From the NCBI RefSeq assembly GCF_002288925.2, contig NW_022098072.1:19268326-19332325 (forward strand): a stretch of DNA of 64,000 nt, given 5' to 3'. This document shows positions 49,157-60,678 of this stretch, piece after piece (the first letter of the stretch is position 1; every line of letters starts with the position of its first letter). The DNA is from Delphinapterus leucas. Lineage: Eukaryota; Chordata; Mammalia; Artiodactyla; Monodontidae. The notes beneath the pieces were generated by a model that saw only the letters and a list, made by a program, of their open reading frames with translations, ran no database searches and was not told the origin of the DNA. The position numbers and the translations under genes were made by a program.

Positions 49157-52100
49157 GTAAGTATATGCGTTTTAATACAAAATCGCTTGTCCGCTTGTTG
49201 GTTATTTTAAAGCAGCATTACCAATTACATGGCTTATATTATGGTGAAGAGTAACCATAGATGTGAAAGGATCTTATAGGTAACCTGTTCCAATTATTTC
49301 ATTCTATAGATGAGAAAACTAATTCCCAAAGAAGTCAAGTGACTGCCTGCAAGTCCCACATGGCATATTTCCTTGATTCTAAGACACAATCAACTTTGTA
49401 AGATGAACCATTGATGTAAAAACAGCTTCTTGGGGGAAAAAAGGAATCACCATGTTAGATGTATATAGCAAGCATAGAATGCACCTGCGTTTCACAAACG
49501 CTACAGTGAGAAGGTACCTCTTAGAATCAACAGAAGCAGTATAACATGGTGGTTAAGACTGCAGGCTTTGTAGCCAGACTACTGGGGTTTCAATCCTGGG
49601 TTGTGTGTGACCTTGGACAAGTTACTTAAAATCTCTGTGCAGTTTCCTCATCTGTAAAATGGGGGTAATAGAACCAGCTTTAGAAGGTGGTGGCTAGGAT
49701 TAAATGAGTCTATCTACCTAAAGCATTTATAACAGTGTGTGGCACATAGTGGGTACTCGGTATGTTAGCTATGATGATGAAAATACTACGTGTGTTCATA
49801 TATAGTGCATAGAGATACTAAGTGTAACTTTCAAGATTTCTTTAATCTCATTCCTTCTCTGCTAGACTAATTGTATAAGAATAGTGATCCTCATTGTTCA
49901 TTCATTCCTTTAGCAATCATTGTGTGCATACTGCATGCAAGATAAGAATTGTGGTATGAATAATAAATTAAGAAAGATTCCCTTGTGTAATTTGTATCTT
50001 TATGTCCTGATTTAAAGGCATAGTTCAGTTTTTAACTCTGAACCCACAGGCACCCTGGTCGGGACTTGAATGTTCTCTAAAATCTGGCAGGCTCATGAGG
50101 GGCCTCTCCCTCTCTCACAGTAGTAACTGCTGCTGTTCTTATTAGGAGAACCCCAGATGTCAGTCGCCTGGAGTCAGAGCACTAAAACGAAAGGGCACTC
50201 GTTTTTGTCTGTATCCTGCCCTGGTCTGGTTGCCCCAGTGATCAAATTCAGAGAGATCAGAGCTGCTGGATTGGAACTTCCCCATCCTCAGTGCAGATTA
50301 GCAGAGGGCTTCTCAATAGCCCCACCATACATGGGGTGCCTGGTTTTTCTCACAGCACGTGAAGGGAAGGGAGTGCCCACTCATTATGGCTGTCGTGAAT
50401 CACAGGCGCCACCACCTCTAAGGTGACTGCTGTAGGGGGAGTCACGTGGAGAGCACCGGGCCCATCCTGAATGCGCTAGATGCGGGTTCCAGCCCCCTTG
50501 GAAACCCCAGCAGGGCGCTGGTTACCTGCCTGCTAGCGCTAGCAGGTCTTTGCAGCAGCCAGCATGTACTCGGCAGTGCCCTTTGGTCTCCCTGTTTAGA
50601 TATATACGGAAGCAGTTGACTTTCACTTTCCCAGCACCCAGAATGGAGATTTTGTGGGGAGGCCAGTCACTGTCAGGATAAGCATTACAAACAGCTGGTA
50701 CTTTTCTCAAAATTATATAATTGTTTTGAATATATTTCTATTTTCAAGCACTTTGATTTTTTTCTTCTTTTTTTAGCAAAGTGGAAGATGCATTCTACAA
50801 AGGTGAACTCAGGCTGAACGGGGAAAAATTATGGAAGAAAAGCAGAACGGTGAGTTTTGTTGTTTTTTTTGGCTGTGTTGGGTCTTCATTGCTGTGCGCG
50901 GGCTTTCTCTAGTTGCAGTGAGCGGGGGCTACTCTTAGTAGCGGTGCGTGGGCGTCTCATTGTGTTGGCTTCTCTTGTTGCGGAGCACGGGCTCTAGGTG
51001 CGCAGGCTTCAGTAGCTGTGGCACGTGGGCTCAGTAGTTGTGGCGCACGGGCTTAGTTGCTCTGTGGCGTGTGGGATCTTCCCAGACCAGGGCTCGAACC
51101 CGTGTCCCCTGCATTGGCAGGCGGATTCTTAACCACTGCGCCCCCAGAAAAGCCCACAGTGAGATATTATGACAGCCAGATATTTTTGTCTGTTGTTCTT
51201 CCAGTACTCAGTTAATGCCTCCCCCAGTTTCCCCCGGGGCTCCTTCTTTAGGGCATCAGTGGCTCCTCGTGTATGTCTGTCTTGCCCCCTCTAAGGTCTT
51301 CCTCAGGCCTGGTCACATAGCTTCAGTTACGCAGACCACTTGCTCTTTGCAGCCATAATGACTTTGAGATGAAGCTTTCCCTTTTTTAAAAAAATTTTAA
51401 GACAAGTCACTATCAGAACTGGCAAAAATCTATTAAACTTCTAAGTCATTAATGTTAGCCCCCGTGAAATCATAATAATCAGGCTAAATCCATGTAGAGG
51501 TTTCTTTGGCCTGCTGTTACCTGAGCAGATGTGCAGTTCTGTTCAGCTCAGCAGTAGCCCCCAACCCCCAGTACCTGCTGGATACACTGCTCTGTGTGCA
51601 GGGCAGCCATCAAAAAGAAGGCTTCATATTTCCTGACAGCTCCATATCAGTACTATTGTTAAGTGAAAGAATCACTCACAAGTGTTATAAGAAAATGTAT
51701 TTTTAGTATCCAGTGTTATAATAAATGATATATATATTCTTTTAAAAATGAATTTTTGTAAAAAGTTACATATATACATACATAGAATTAAAATATTAAT
51801 ACTACTAGTATTTATCTTTGAGTGGGGCACTGTGGGTTATATGTTCTTCATGCATTTTGTTTTCTGAATTTTTTACGAGTATGTTTCACTTTTGTAATTG
51901 GAAAATATAATGATAGTAAAAGTTAACAAAACAATTTTTAAAAGTATATGACAGAGACCCTTAAAAAGTTTGGAAGACACAGACCTATGAGGCATTGGCA
52001 GACATAATCTAACTCTTAGTCAGTGTCCAGGGAATAAATGTTCCAGGGAAGTGAGACACACTTTTGAAGGTTGTTTTTATTTTAGCTTCTTTCATATTTC

Positions 52101-55032
52101 AAACACTCCTGGGATTGGAGGACCTGAGCTGCATCCTGTACCCCTGGGACATGGGAGGGCGTGAGCCATTGGCCACGGACCTGGGCGAGCACTGAGGCTG
52201 TCTTCAGTCTCTGCTCCCCAGACTCAGAGTGGTTCTTGCAGCTGAGTGGACAGGAAGGGGGATCCCCAGTGCTTGTCTTGGCCGCCAAGTCACAAGGCCC
52301 AGATCCCTCTGATGGCACCTGACCTGACAGGTTCAGACTGCAGGTGTCAGTCCTTGCTCAGTGAGCTGTAGGAAATCAAGCACTCCAGACATGCACCTGG
52401 AGATCAGGTCCTTCTTGTCCCTTAATTGCTTTTTCCTGCTTGTAGCCCAACCCCCTTCTCACCAGCCACAGTGTTCCAAAGACAAGATCTGTTCTTGGTG
52501 CACAGTGTCTCTGCCAGGGCCTCATTTACAGACACCATAAATCTATTTTTCTCCCTGTGCTTTGAGATATTGTTAACTACAGTCTAATTGCTGCTTCTTC
52601 ATTCTGCCTTGGGTGTTCTGTTGTCTTGGCTGCCTTCCAGATTTCTCCTGAGGGTCAGCAAAGGAAGGGGCCAGCATTAACACTCGGCTGCCTTGTTACT
52701 AGGAGGCCTGGTAGCCATAGTAACTGCAGCTAAGGGGAGATTGGAAATGTAGATGCTTGGAACAGCCCCTAATTCCAGCCAGTTTTGCTTTGTGCCTACT
52801 GTGCCGTCTCCCACGGTAGAAGGGACCGGGCTTTGCAGGGAATGAGGAACACCTCCCCTTCCGTGGCCTGCTCCGTGGGGCCTGAGCCTGGCTGCTGGCT
52901 GAAGGGTCAGGCGCCTGTCTGATGCTGCAGCTCTAACCCTGGCTGCCTGCAGCTGAGCAGAGCTTTTCTGTGAGTTGCACACCAGATGGGGCCCAGAGTG
53001 CTGTGGGTGCTGGGTAACTGTTGACCTAAATAGAGGGTGTATGGAGCCCAAATATGGGACTGAAGCCTTCCTAACCTCACCTCTCCCTGGGATTCACCGG
53101 GTAAAGGAGAAACATTGCTTCCCTATTCTCTGCCCTAGAAGAAAGCCACCAGAACGGTCCACTCTCCTCTTAAGGGGCAGACATCACACATAGTATATCC
53201 ACGAAAGGGTACATGAGAAGGGTTGCCTTTTTCTCTGTATACCCTTTTATACCTTTTTTTTACATATTGTATCATGTGCTTATATTACTTATGAAAAAAT
53301 GAATTTTAATGACACAAAGTTTTGCCAAAAAAGGTAAAGCAGAGTTCCCACGCCGTGTATTTCTGAACATTGATTTTAAATGTCTACACAGTTTGGGCAA
53401 ATGGTCATTTAAAAAAAAAAAATTGAATCCAGCAGAACTTTAGGAGGACTGACCGCCCTTCCCCGCGACTCCCCACTCCCACCTCTGCCCAGCCCAGATG
53501 ATGCCTTCAAACCCACAAGGAGAAGCAGTCTTCATGCCTCGCTGTGGTTTGAGTCTCTCTGCTTCTCAGCCCAGAGGGGAGAGTTAATGGTTTAAAGTCA
53601 GCCCCTGTGAGTTTTACATCCAGCTGCCTGGATTGACCAGTGTGGCATCATGGTGAGGAGGCGTGCATTCCCACGTTGTAGACTTAGTATTGGGCCTACG
53701 GAAGCCTTGAGTGGGTGGCTTGCCCTAGTGAGGTACAGATATCCCAACAGCGTGAAGTTAGACTGCCTCAGGGCATTCATCGACAAATGAGGCAAACATA
53801 AGCATTTGGCACCATGCTCCTTAAACACAAGCCCCCAAGTAGGCTTTTAAATGGGTACCTGTGCCCACTTAGAGTCCATGGCCCACACATGGAGGTCTGT
53901 CCCTGTCTTCCTGTCCATCTCTTCACCACTGCCCCCATCCTTGGCTTGGAAGCGGTGGTGAATGGTCTGAGACAGCCTCTGGTCATCCTGGCTTGTGTTC
54001 TAGTAGAAGCATGTGGCACCTGGGTCGGTTTACCCCTTCCTGAGTTGCTGGGCAGATCCCCTGGGATCCTGAGCTGCCAGGACCAGGTGTCTCATGGGCT
54101 GTTTGCACCGTGGCAGCACTGATGTGACTGCCCCCAGGGCATGTCCTGCGCTCGCTCAACCCAAAGCTCCCATCTGGACAAAAACGGGTTTGACCTCAGC
54201 CCTTTTAACCCAAGTCAGCATCCAACTCGACCCTCTTTTCTGTGGCATTCCATCCTTGTGCGTTGAGTCCTGTCTCCTTGGTGATGTGGCATCACTGGCG
54301 CTAGCCAATGCTGGAAAGCAGTTTATTTACTTCGATTTCTTTAGGAGATGCAGCTGACCGTTGTTCCACTGTGACAGATTTCCAACAAATTGTGCCCTGT
54401 CCCCAATGATGTAGCTTAACTGTGTTGAAATCAGTGAAAGTGTTACACTGAAAATTGTCTTCTCAGTGCATGTAGTAATTACTGTGCTCATAACCTCTAA
54501 GGTTGTGCCCTGCTTCATCTTTTGCCACTGTTACAAAATAAATGCTTCCATTCAAGTGTTTCCTGAAGTCATGCAATAGACAAAACTGAAGCCACACAGG
54601 CCCTGTCCACGAGCAGCCAGTTGTCTCAGCCTGAAGGAGGGACACTGGCCCCTATTGAGCCACATGGTTCTGAGGCATCTGCCTGGAGAGGGGGGCCCTT
54701 TCACCTGGAAGCACTAGGGAGAAGTGACCATTACAGAGGAGTCACCTGTGCCCCGGGTGGTGGTCGCCCAGTGAAAACTCAAAGGAGAGATGTTTGCATT
54801 GGCCGAGTTTCCCAAAATGTAATGAAGGTTCTGTTTTCTTTTTAATTTTCAGGTGAAAGTGGGAGATACATTGGATCTTCTAATTGGAGAGGATAGAGAA
54901 GCAGAAACAGAGACAGTGATGAGGATTCTCCTGAAAAAAGTGTTTGAAGAGAAGACCAGCAGTGAGAAATACAGAGTGGTGCTACGGCGGTGGAAAAAGT
55001 TAAAATTGCCTAAAAAAAGTACGCTCAAATAA
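48687..55032 (+). CDS. MTRES1: Mitochondrial transcription rescue factor 1 (join 48687-49156, 50777-50849, 54853-55032)
   Basis: MTRES1 (C6orf203) is a mitochondrial matrix RNA-binding protein. In the literature it protects mitochondrial transcription under stress and works with MTRFR in rescue of stalled mitoribosomes. The three coding exons join in frame to 240 residues, the same length as human. Residues 1-85 are basic and aromatic with almost no acidic residues, as in a mitochondrial targeting region. Residues 101-125 form a very acidic linker (EEEGDSDEESE). Residues about 140-220 form the S4-like RNA-binding fold (SFRYDVILKTGLDIGRN, LRLNGEKLWKKSRTVKVGD, then VLRRWKKLKLPKK). All splice sites are canonical GT-AG. 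The start ATG is 12 bases after the exon 2 acceptor in GAGCCATGG, a strong context. No frameshift or missing segment is seen. Confidence 0.97.
49535..49790 (+). mobile_element. MIR SINE in MTRES1 intron 2
   Basis: Classic MIR body, including 'cctcatctgtaaaatggggg' and the final 'cacatagtgggtactcggta'. Intron 2 (49,157-50,776) otherwise shows nothing recognisable. Confidence 0.85.
50777..50849 (+). CDS. MTRES1: MTRES1 coding exon 3
   Basis: This is a 73-base exon between TTTTTTTAG and donor GTGAGT, encoding NKVEDAFYKGELRLNGEKLW and KKSRT of the S4-like domain. It is followed within about 12 bases by the T-rich end of a SINE (see 50,862-51,155). Confidence 0.95.
50862..51155 (-). mobile_element. 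Long tRNA-derived SINE abutting the MTRES1 exon 3 donor
   Basis: This is a reverse-oriented SINE: T-rich tail at the left, 'ccactgcgcccccagaaaag' at the right. The bases on each side correspond: ACGGTGAGTTTT at 50,847-50,858 and ACAGTGAGATAT at 51,156-51,167 (9 of 12). The target duplication therefore appears to include the exon 3 splice donor. Confidence 0.85.
51168..54852 (+). other. MTRES1 intron 3, long SINE-free stretch
   Basis: About 3.7 kb without a recognisable young SINE. Parts near 51,700-51,950 and 53,200-53,400 look like old L1 or MIR ends. The text to about 54,545 ends in an AATAAA (54,537-54,542), resembling a 3'UTR. No coding region is recognised on either strand. Confidence 0.5.
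54853..55032 (+). CDS. MTRES1: MTRES1 terminal coding exon 4
   Basis: The exon starts after TTTTAATTTTCAG, carries 59 codons plus TAA and completes the S4-like domain (VKVGDTLDLLIGED, MRILLKKVFEEK, YRVVLRRWKK). The C-terminus reads KKSTLK. The stop codon overlaps an AATAAA hexamer (55,028-55,033) that is too early to be the functional signal. Confidence 0.96.
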   Translation: MKVGDTLDLLIGEDREAETETVMRILLKKVFEEKTSSEKYRVVLRRWKKLKLPKKSTLK

Positions 55033-55347
55033 ATGGATTGCTTTTTAGCGATAAAGCTGCTTTCTAGTGGTGGGGGAAGGGGCCAGGTTAAAAAGAGGAC
55101 ATTTTTATTAAAATAAGGTTCTCCTACCATTTGTGGAATCTCCTAAGCCAATTTTGTGGAAGTCAGCATTCGTATCGTGGCTCCTATAGACGCTTCCCTT
55201 GGCCTGGATTTCCCTCCCAGCCTTGATTTGTCCACAGTTTGACCTCGTGAGCATGAGTGAGACATGTGCTGAATGAGCTAAGCCCAGAGAGGGTTTTCAT
55301 GACCAGCCTGCTGTTTCCCACGTTATCTACCTCAGGAGGCAGTGTAA

Positions 55348-55353
55348 AATAAA
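55348..55353 (+). terminator. Candidate MTRES1 poly(A) signal AATAAA
   Basis: A canonical hexamer lies about 315 bases past the stop codon. This would give a short 3'UTR of about 340 bases. Later signals could also be used. Confidence 0.45.
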
Positions 55354-55700
55354 TTGGCCTTGTTCTTAGTGTCATTTCAGTTTTATCCCTATCAACCAGC
55401 TTCCCTGAGTTCAGGCTTCTTAAGGCAAAACCAAGCCAAGTCAAGGTCCCCTTTATCTCCTTAGGGGAGCAGCACTGGGAGACCCCTTTATCCACTGGCC
55501 TTTCTGAATTACCAACATGTTGGCCTTAGTTCCCTTCAGTTTGTCTCCAGAAGTCTGGATAGTAAAGTTGTTCCAACTGATTCCAAATGGGCTAGTTAGG
55601 GCCCATTTAAAATTAATTGTTTAGGGCATGGGGTTGATAGACTAAGGCAGCTGGAGGCCTTTTGTATGGCATGCAAGTTAGGAATGCCTTTTACATTTTT

Positions 55701-55930
55701 ATTTATTTATTTATTTATTTTGTGTGGTACGTGGGCCTCTCACCGCTGTGGCCTCTCCCGCTGCAGAGCACAGGCTCCGGACGCACAGACTCCGGACGCG
55801 CAGGCTCAGTGGCCATGGCTCACGGGCCCAGCCGCTCCGCGGCATGCGGTATCTTCCCAGACTGGGGCACGAACCTGTGTCCCCTGCATCGGCAGGTGGA
55901 CTCTCAACCACTGCGCCACCAGGGAAGCCC
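55701..55930 (-). mobile_element. CHR-1-type SINE, reverse
   Basis: Duplication 'cttttacattttt' on both sides. Carries a small internal duplication of 'cacagactccggacgcgc'. It lies between MTRES1 exon 4 and its decayed copy. Confidence 0.92.
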
Positions 55931-56081
55931 GGCTTTTACATTTTTAAAGGGTTGTTTTAAAAAAAGAGAAAGGAACATATGGCAGAGACCTTATGTAGCC
56001 CACAAAGCATAAAATATTTACATTGACCTACAGAAAGAATGTGATGACCCTCCCTGATTTAAGCGATGGTTTACTTTTCAG

Positions 56082-56168
56082 GTGAAAGTAGAAAATACAC
56101 AGATTTTATCAGTAAAGAGAATAAAGCATCAGAGACTAATTATTCTAATTCTCAAGAAAGTGTTATAA
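56082..56168 (+). pseudogene. Degenerate tandem copy of MTRES1 exon 4
   Basis: After an intact TTACTTTTCAG acceptor the sequence starts GTGAAAGT, exactly as exon 4 does. It reads VKVENTQILS then ILKKVL before an in-frame TAA at 56,166. Exon 4 reads VKVGDTLDLL then LLKKVF at the same place, so there is about a 3-codon gap between them. Upstream flanks also correspond (ATGTTTGCATTGGCC in intron 3 against ATATTTACATTGACC here, followed by matching AATGTGATGA-like bases), so genomic duplication is better supported than chance. It lies 1,229 bases downstream of the real exon. It could act as an alternative last exon giving a shortened S4 domain, or be inert. Confidence 0.6.
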
Positions 56169-57413
56169 AAGGGACTAAAAAAATAGAGTAGTAATAGAAA
56201 GGACACACACATAATACACATCATCTAAGAAAAGGGCATCTGCATAAATAAATTGGTTTGTAGATTCCCAGGAGCAGTGTGCTAGCACTGGAAGGGTTGG
56301 CTCAAATAGACTTATTAGACTCTTGTGTCATAAAGACCGACTATGTCTGGGTCCTTTTATTTGCCCTCCAGGAATTCTTGAGAATTCAGGTTAACTGATA
56401 ACAGAAGGGAAACTTCTGTAGCCCAAAGCAGTGAGATGTTTGGTCACATGAGCCTGGAAGTCTTACCAGCTCAGATTTCAGAGGAACTCAGGAAAATTGA
56501 TTTTTATTTGAAAGCTTAAATCAGCTCTGAGGAAGCAATAATATATACTGTGCAGTGTAACAGAAGGAATTTTTCTATTTTACCACTTGTTAATTAGGCT
56601 TTTACATCAGTGAAAATAGTATAATTAATTTCAACATGAGTTAATTATGAGTTTTAATTTAGGAGATTATAGTAATGATGATGCTTTTTCTCATTTTCTT
56701 CACCTCTCTGTGCCTTTCTGTCTCTCCTTCCCTGCCACCCTCTCTCCCTCCCTTCTCTTGATTGCTCTTTGGAAAGTAATAGAAAGCCAAATAAGTCTTG
56801 CATGGTGAGGGGCAGCATGACCTAGTGATATATGTCAGGGGTCCTAGTTTTTAGGCTCTGTCTTGCCCTTAGCAAGTTTGGTTACCTTGGTTATATTCTG
56901 GCCTTAACCTCTCTGAGCTTCAGCTTCTTCACTGGTCAGGAAGGGATCAGGATACTAATTTCCTTACCTTGTTGAGTTCAGTCTTCAGAAGAGTTAAAAT
57001 GTGTTGTGTGAGGCAAGATGAGTTGATAGTAGCTAGAAAGCAGGAAGGCCCATTTGAAAGGCTGTTGGAAGCTCTATCGGTAATTAAGTACCTCAACTTA
57101 GCTGGTGGGATTTGACCCATTACAGGCTTCTCTGTTTTTAAAAATCAAAATAAGCAAAAAGACGTCTGATGGTGGAGAACGTTGGTTTGGTCATACCACA
57201 TGGCAAAAACTGATCTCTCATAGTTGTCTACAGCACAAGGGATTTAGAACATATTTATGAAACAGCAGAAACAAAAGCAATTCATAAAGATTTATGGAAT
57301 TCTTGCAGTTCACTCTATGATAGCTGCTTTATAAATGCCATCCTGGCAAGGCCTCCTCAGTGAACATGTGACCAACATGATGAAAAACTTAAAAGATTTG
57401 GATGTTTCTAATT
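56169..57413. other. Intergenic downstream of MTRES1, no gene recognised
   Basis: The first few hundred bases may still belong to the tandem duplication ('aaataaattggtttgtag' resembles the start of the exon 4 3'UTR). 56,800-57,000 has MIR-like traces. Confidence 0.4.
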
Positions 57414-57631
57414 CAGTGCTTCTCAACCTGGCATGATTTTACCCCCTTGGGGACATTTGGCAATGTCTGGAGATATTTTTGTCTGTCACAACTGAGGGGG
57501 AGGGGGTGGGATGGGCATCAGATGGGTAGAGACAGGTGATGCTGCTAAACATCCTACAGTGTACAGATAGTCCCCACAACAAAGAATGATCAGACCTTAA
57601 ATATCAGTGGTACTGAGGCTGAGATGCCCTG
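57414..57631 (+). mobile_element. MER20-like DNA transposon fossil
   Basis: 'cagtgcttctcaacctggc' and 'ggacatttggcaatgtctgg' are MER20 signatures. An 8-bp duplication TTCTAATT against CTCTAATG (6 of 8). Confidence 0.9.
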
Positions 57632-57953
57632 CTCTAATGGGGTGACAAGAATTCTTTTTTTCAATAGGTCTGGCTTTCACAGCAATCAGACAAAAAAGAA
57701 ATAAAACATATCCAAATCGGAAGGGAAGAGGTAAAACTGTTATTATATGCAGATGACATGATACTCTCTATACAGAATACCCTGAGACTTCACACAAAAA
57801 CTATTAGAACTGATAAATGAATTCAACAAGATAGCAGGATACAAGATTAATATACAGAAACCTGTTGCATTTCTTTACACTAACAATGAAATATCAGAAA
57901 GTTAAAAAAAAAAAAATCTCGTTTAAAATCACTTCAAAAGAAAAACAAAAACA

Positions 57954-58146
57954 CGCAGTGGTTGAGAGTCCGCCTGCTGATGCAGGGAACACGGGTTCGT
58001 GCCCCGGTCTGGGAAGATCCCATATGCCGCAGAGCGGCTGGGCCTGTGAGCCATGGCCGCTGAGCCTGCGTGTCCGGAGCTTGTGCTCCGCAACGGGAGA
58101 GGCCACAACAGTGAGAGGCCCGCATACCGCAAAAAAAAAAAGAAAA
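57954..58146 (+). mobile_element. CHR-1-type SINE, 5' truncated
   Basis: Lacks the first ~18 bases of the head and starts 'cgcagtggttgagagtccg'. Confidence 0.88.
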
Positions 58147-58153
58147 ATACCTA

Positions 58154-58476
58154 GGGGCTTCCCTGGTGGCACAGTGGTTAAGAATCCGCCTGCCAGTGCA
58201 GGGGACATGGGTTTGAGCCCTGGTCCGGGAAGATCCCACATGCTGCGGAGCAACTAAGCCTGTGAGCCACAACTCCCGAGCCTGTGCTCTAGAGCCCGCG
58301 AGCCACAACTACTGAAGCCTGCGTGCCTAGAGCTCGTGCTCCACAGCAAGAGAGGCCACCACAGTGAGAAGCCCGTGCACCACAACAAAGAGTAGCCCCC
58401 ACTTGCCGCAACTAGAGAAAGTCTGCGCACAGCAATGAAGACCCAACGCAGCCAAAAATAAATAAAATTAAAAAAC
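58154..58476 (+). mobile_element. Long tRNA-derived SINE
   Basis: Duplication 'aaatacctagg' on both sides. Confidence 0.92.
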
Positions 58477-59172
58477 AAATACCTAGGAATAAACCTAACC
58501 AAAGAGATTAAAGACTTATACGCTGAGAACTATAAAACATTGGTCAAGGAAATTGAAGATGATTCAAGGAAATGAAAAGATATCCCATGTTCTTGGATTG
58601 GAAGGATTAATATTGTTAAATTAATATTGTTAAAATGGCCATACTACCCAAAGCAATCTACAGATTTAATGCAATCCATATCAAATTACCCATGACATTT
58701 TTCACAGAACTAGGACAAATAATCCTAAAATTTATTTAGAACTACAAAAGCAATCCTGAGGAAAAAGAATGAAGCTGAAGGCATAATCCTTACTTCAGAC
58801 AGTACAAGAAACCTACAGTAATCAAAACAGTGTGGTATTGGCACAAAAACACATATAGATCAATGTACAGAATAGAGAGCCTAGAAATAAACACACACAT
58901 GGTCAACCTTAAACAAAAGAGGCAAGAATATACGATGGAGAAAAGACAGTCTCTTCGGCAAGTGGTGTTGGGAAAGTTGGATAGCTGCATGTAAATCAAT
59001 GAAGTTAGGACACACCCTCACACCATACACAAAAATAAACTCGGAATGGCTTAAAAATATAAGACATGACACCATAAAACTCCTAGAAGGTAACATAGGC
59101 AAAACATTCTTTGACATAAGTCATACCAACGTTTTCTTAGGTCAGTTTACCAAGGCTATAGAAATAAAAGCA

Positions 59173-59440
59173 GGGGCTTCCCTGGTGGCACAGTGGTTAA
59201 GAATCCGCCTGCCAATACAGGGGACATGGGTTCGAGCCCTGGTCCGGGAAGATCCCACATGCTGTGGAGCAACTAAGCCCGTGTGCCACAGCTACTGAAG
59301 CCTGTGCGCCTGGAGCCTGTGCTCCACAACAAGAGAAACCACTGCAATGAGAAGCCCTTGGCAACTAGAGAAAGCCCATGCACAGCCACGGAAGACCTGA
59401 TGCAGCCAATAAATAAATAAATAAATAAAATCTATTTAAA
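59173..59440 (+). mobile_element. Long tRNA-derived SINE with internal loss
   Basis: Flanked by 'aaataaaagca' on both sides; missing about 40 bases near 59,360. Confidence 0.88.
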
Positions 59441-59490
59441 GAAAAATAAAAGCAAAAATAAATAAATGGGGCCTAATCAAACTATAAGGG

Positions 59491-59706
59491 TTTTTTTAAA
59501 TATATATATATTTATTTATTTATTTGGCTGCGCTGGCTCTTTGCTGCTGCATGCGGGATCTTCGTTGAGGCGTGCAGGATCTTTAGTTGCAGCATGTGAA
59601 CGCTTAGTTGCAGCATGTGGGATCTAGTTCCCTGACCAGGGATCAATCCCAGGCCCCCTGCATTGGGAGCGTGGAGTCTTAGCCACTGGACCACCAGGGA
59701 AGCCCC
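59491..59706 (-). mobile_element. tRNA-derived SINE, reverse
   Basis: Ends 'tggaccaccagggaagcccc'. Confidence 0.88.
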
Positions 59707-59711
59707 CAAAC

Positions 59712-60038
59712 TTTATTTTAAATTAATTAATTTATTTTTGGCTGCATTGGGTCTTTGTTGCTGCACACAGGCTTTCTCTAGTTGCAGCGAGTAGGGGCTA
59801 CTCTTTGATGTGGTGTGTGGGCTTCTTATTGCGGTGGCTTCTCTTGTTGTGGAACATGGGCTCGAGGCACGTGGGTTTCAGTAGTTGTGGCATGCGGGCT
59901 CTAGAGCGCAGGCTCAGTAGTCGTGGCGCATGGGCTCAGTTGCTCTGCGGCATGTGGAATCTTCCCGGACCAGGGTTCAAACCCGTGTCCCCTGCATTGG
60001 CAGGCAGATTCTTAACCACTGCGCCACCAGGGAAGTCC
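59712..60038 (-). mobile_element. Long tRNA-derived SINE, reverse
   Basis: Ends 'cgccaccagggaagtccggg'. It appears to have inserted at the head of the previous SINE, leaving a repeated 'gaagtcccc'. Confidence 0.88.
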
Positions 60039-60384
60039 GGGAAGTCCCCAAACTTACAAGCTTTTGCACAACAAAGGAAACCATAAACAAAAAAGGAAAA
60101 GACAACCTACAGACTGGGAGAAAATATTTGTAAATGATGTGACCAACAAGGGCTTAATTTCCAAAATATACAAACAGCTCATACAACTCAATAACAAAAA
60201 CCAAACAATGCAATCAAAAAATGAGCAGACCTAAATAGACATTTTTGCAAAGAAGACTTACAGATGGCCAACAGGCACATGAAAAGGTGCTCAACATCGC
60301 TAATTATAGAAATGTGAATCAAAACTACAGTGAGGTACCACCTCATACAGGTCAGAATGGCCATCATTAAAAAGTCCATAAACA

Positions 60385-60678
60385 GGGCTTCCCTGGTGGT
60401 ACAGTGGTCAAGAATCCTCCTGCCAATGCAGAGCACACGGGTTCAAGCCCTGGTCTGGGAAGATCCCACATGCCACAGAGCAACTAAGCCCGTGTGCCAC
60501 AACTACTGAAGCCCGCGTGCCTAGAGCCCGTGCTCCGCAACAACAGAAGTCACCACAATGAGAAGCCCGTGCACTGCGATGAAGAGTAGCCCCCACTCGC
60601 TGCAACTAGAGGAAGCCTGCACACAGCAACGAAGACCCAATGCAGCCAATAAATAAAGAATAAAATATATTCTTTTAA
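60385..60678 (+). mobile_element. Long tRNA-derived SINE
   Basis: Perfect duplication 'aaaaagtccataaaca' on both sides. Confidence 0.93.

Noticed and set aside
29410..58253. Recurring open frames with RGPLTVVASP or MVESPPADAG sequences
   Set aside because: These are translations of CHR-1 SINE copies in either orientation, not genes.
217..60678. tRNA-like A-box and B-box sequences
   Set aside because: They belong to SINE heads derived from a tRNA. None has a full cloverleaf with flanks of a functional tRNA gene.
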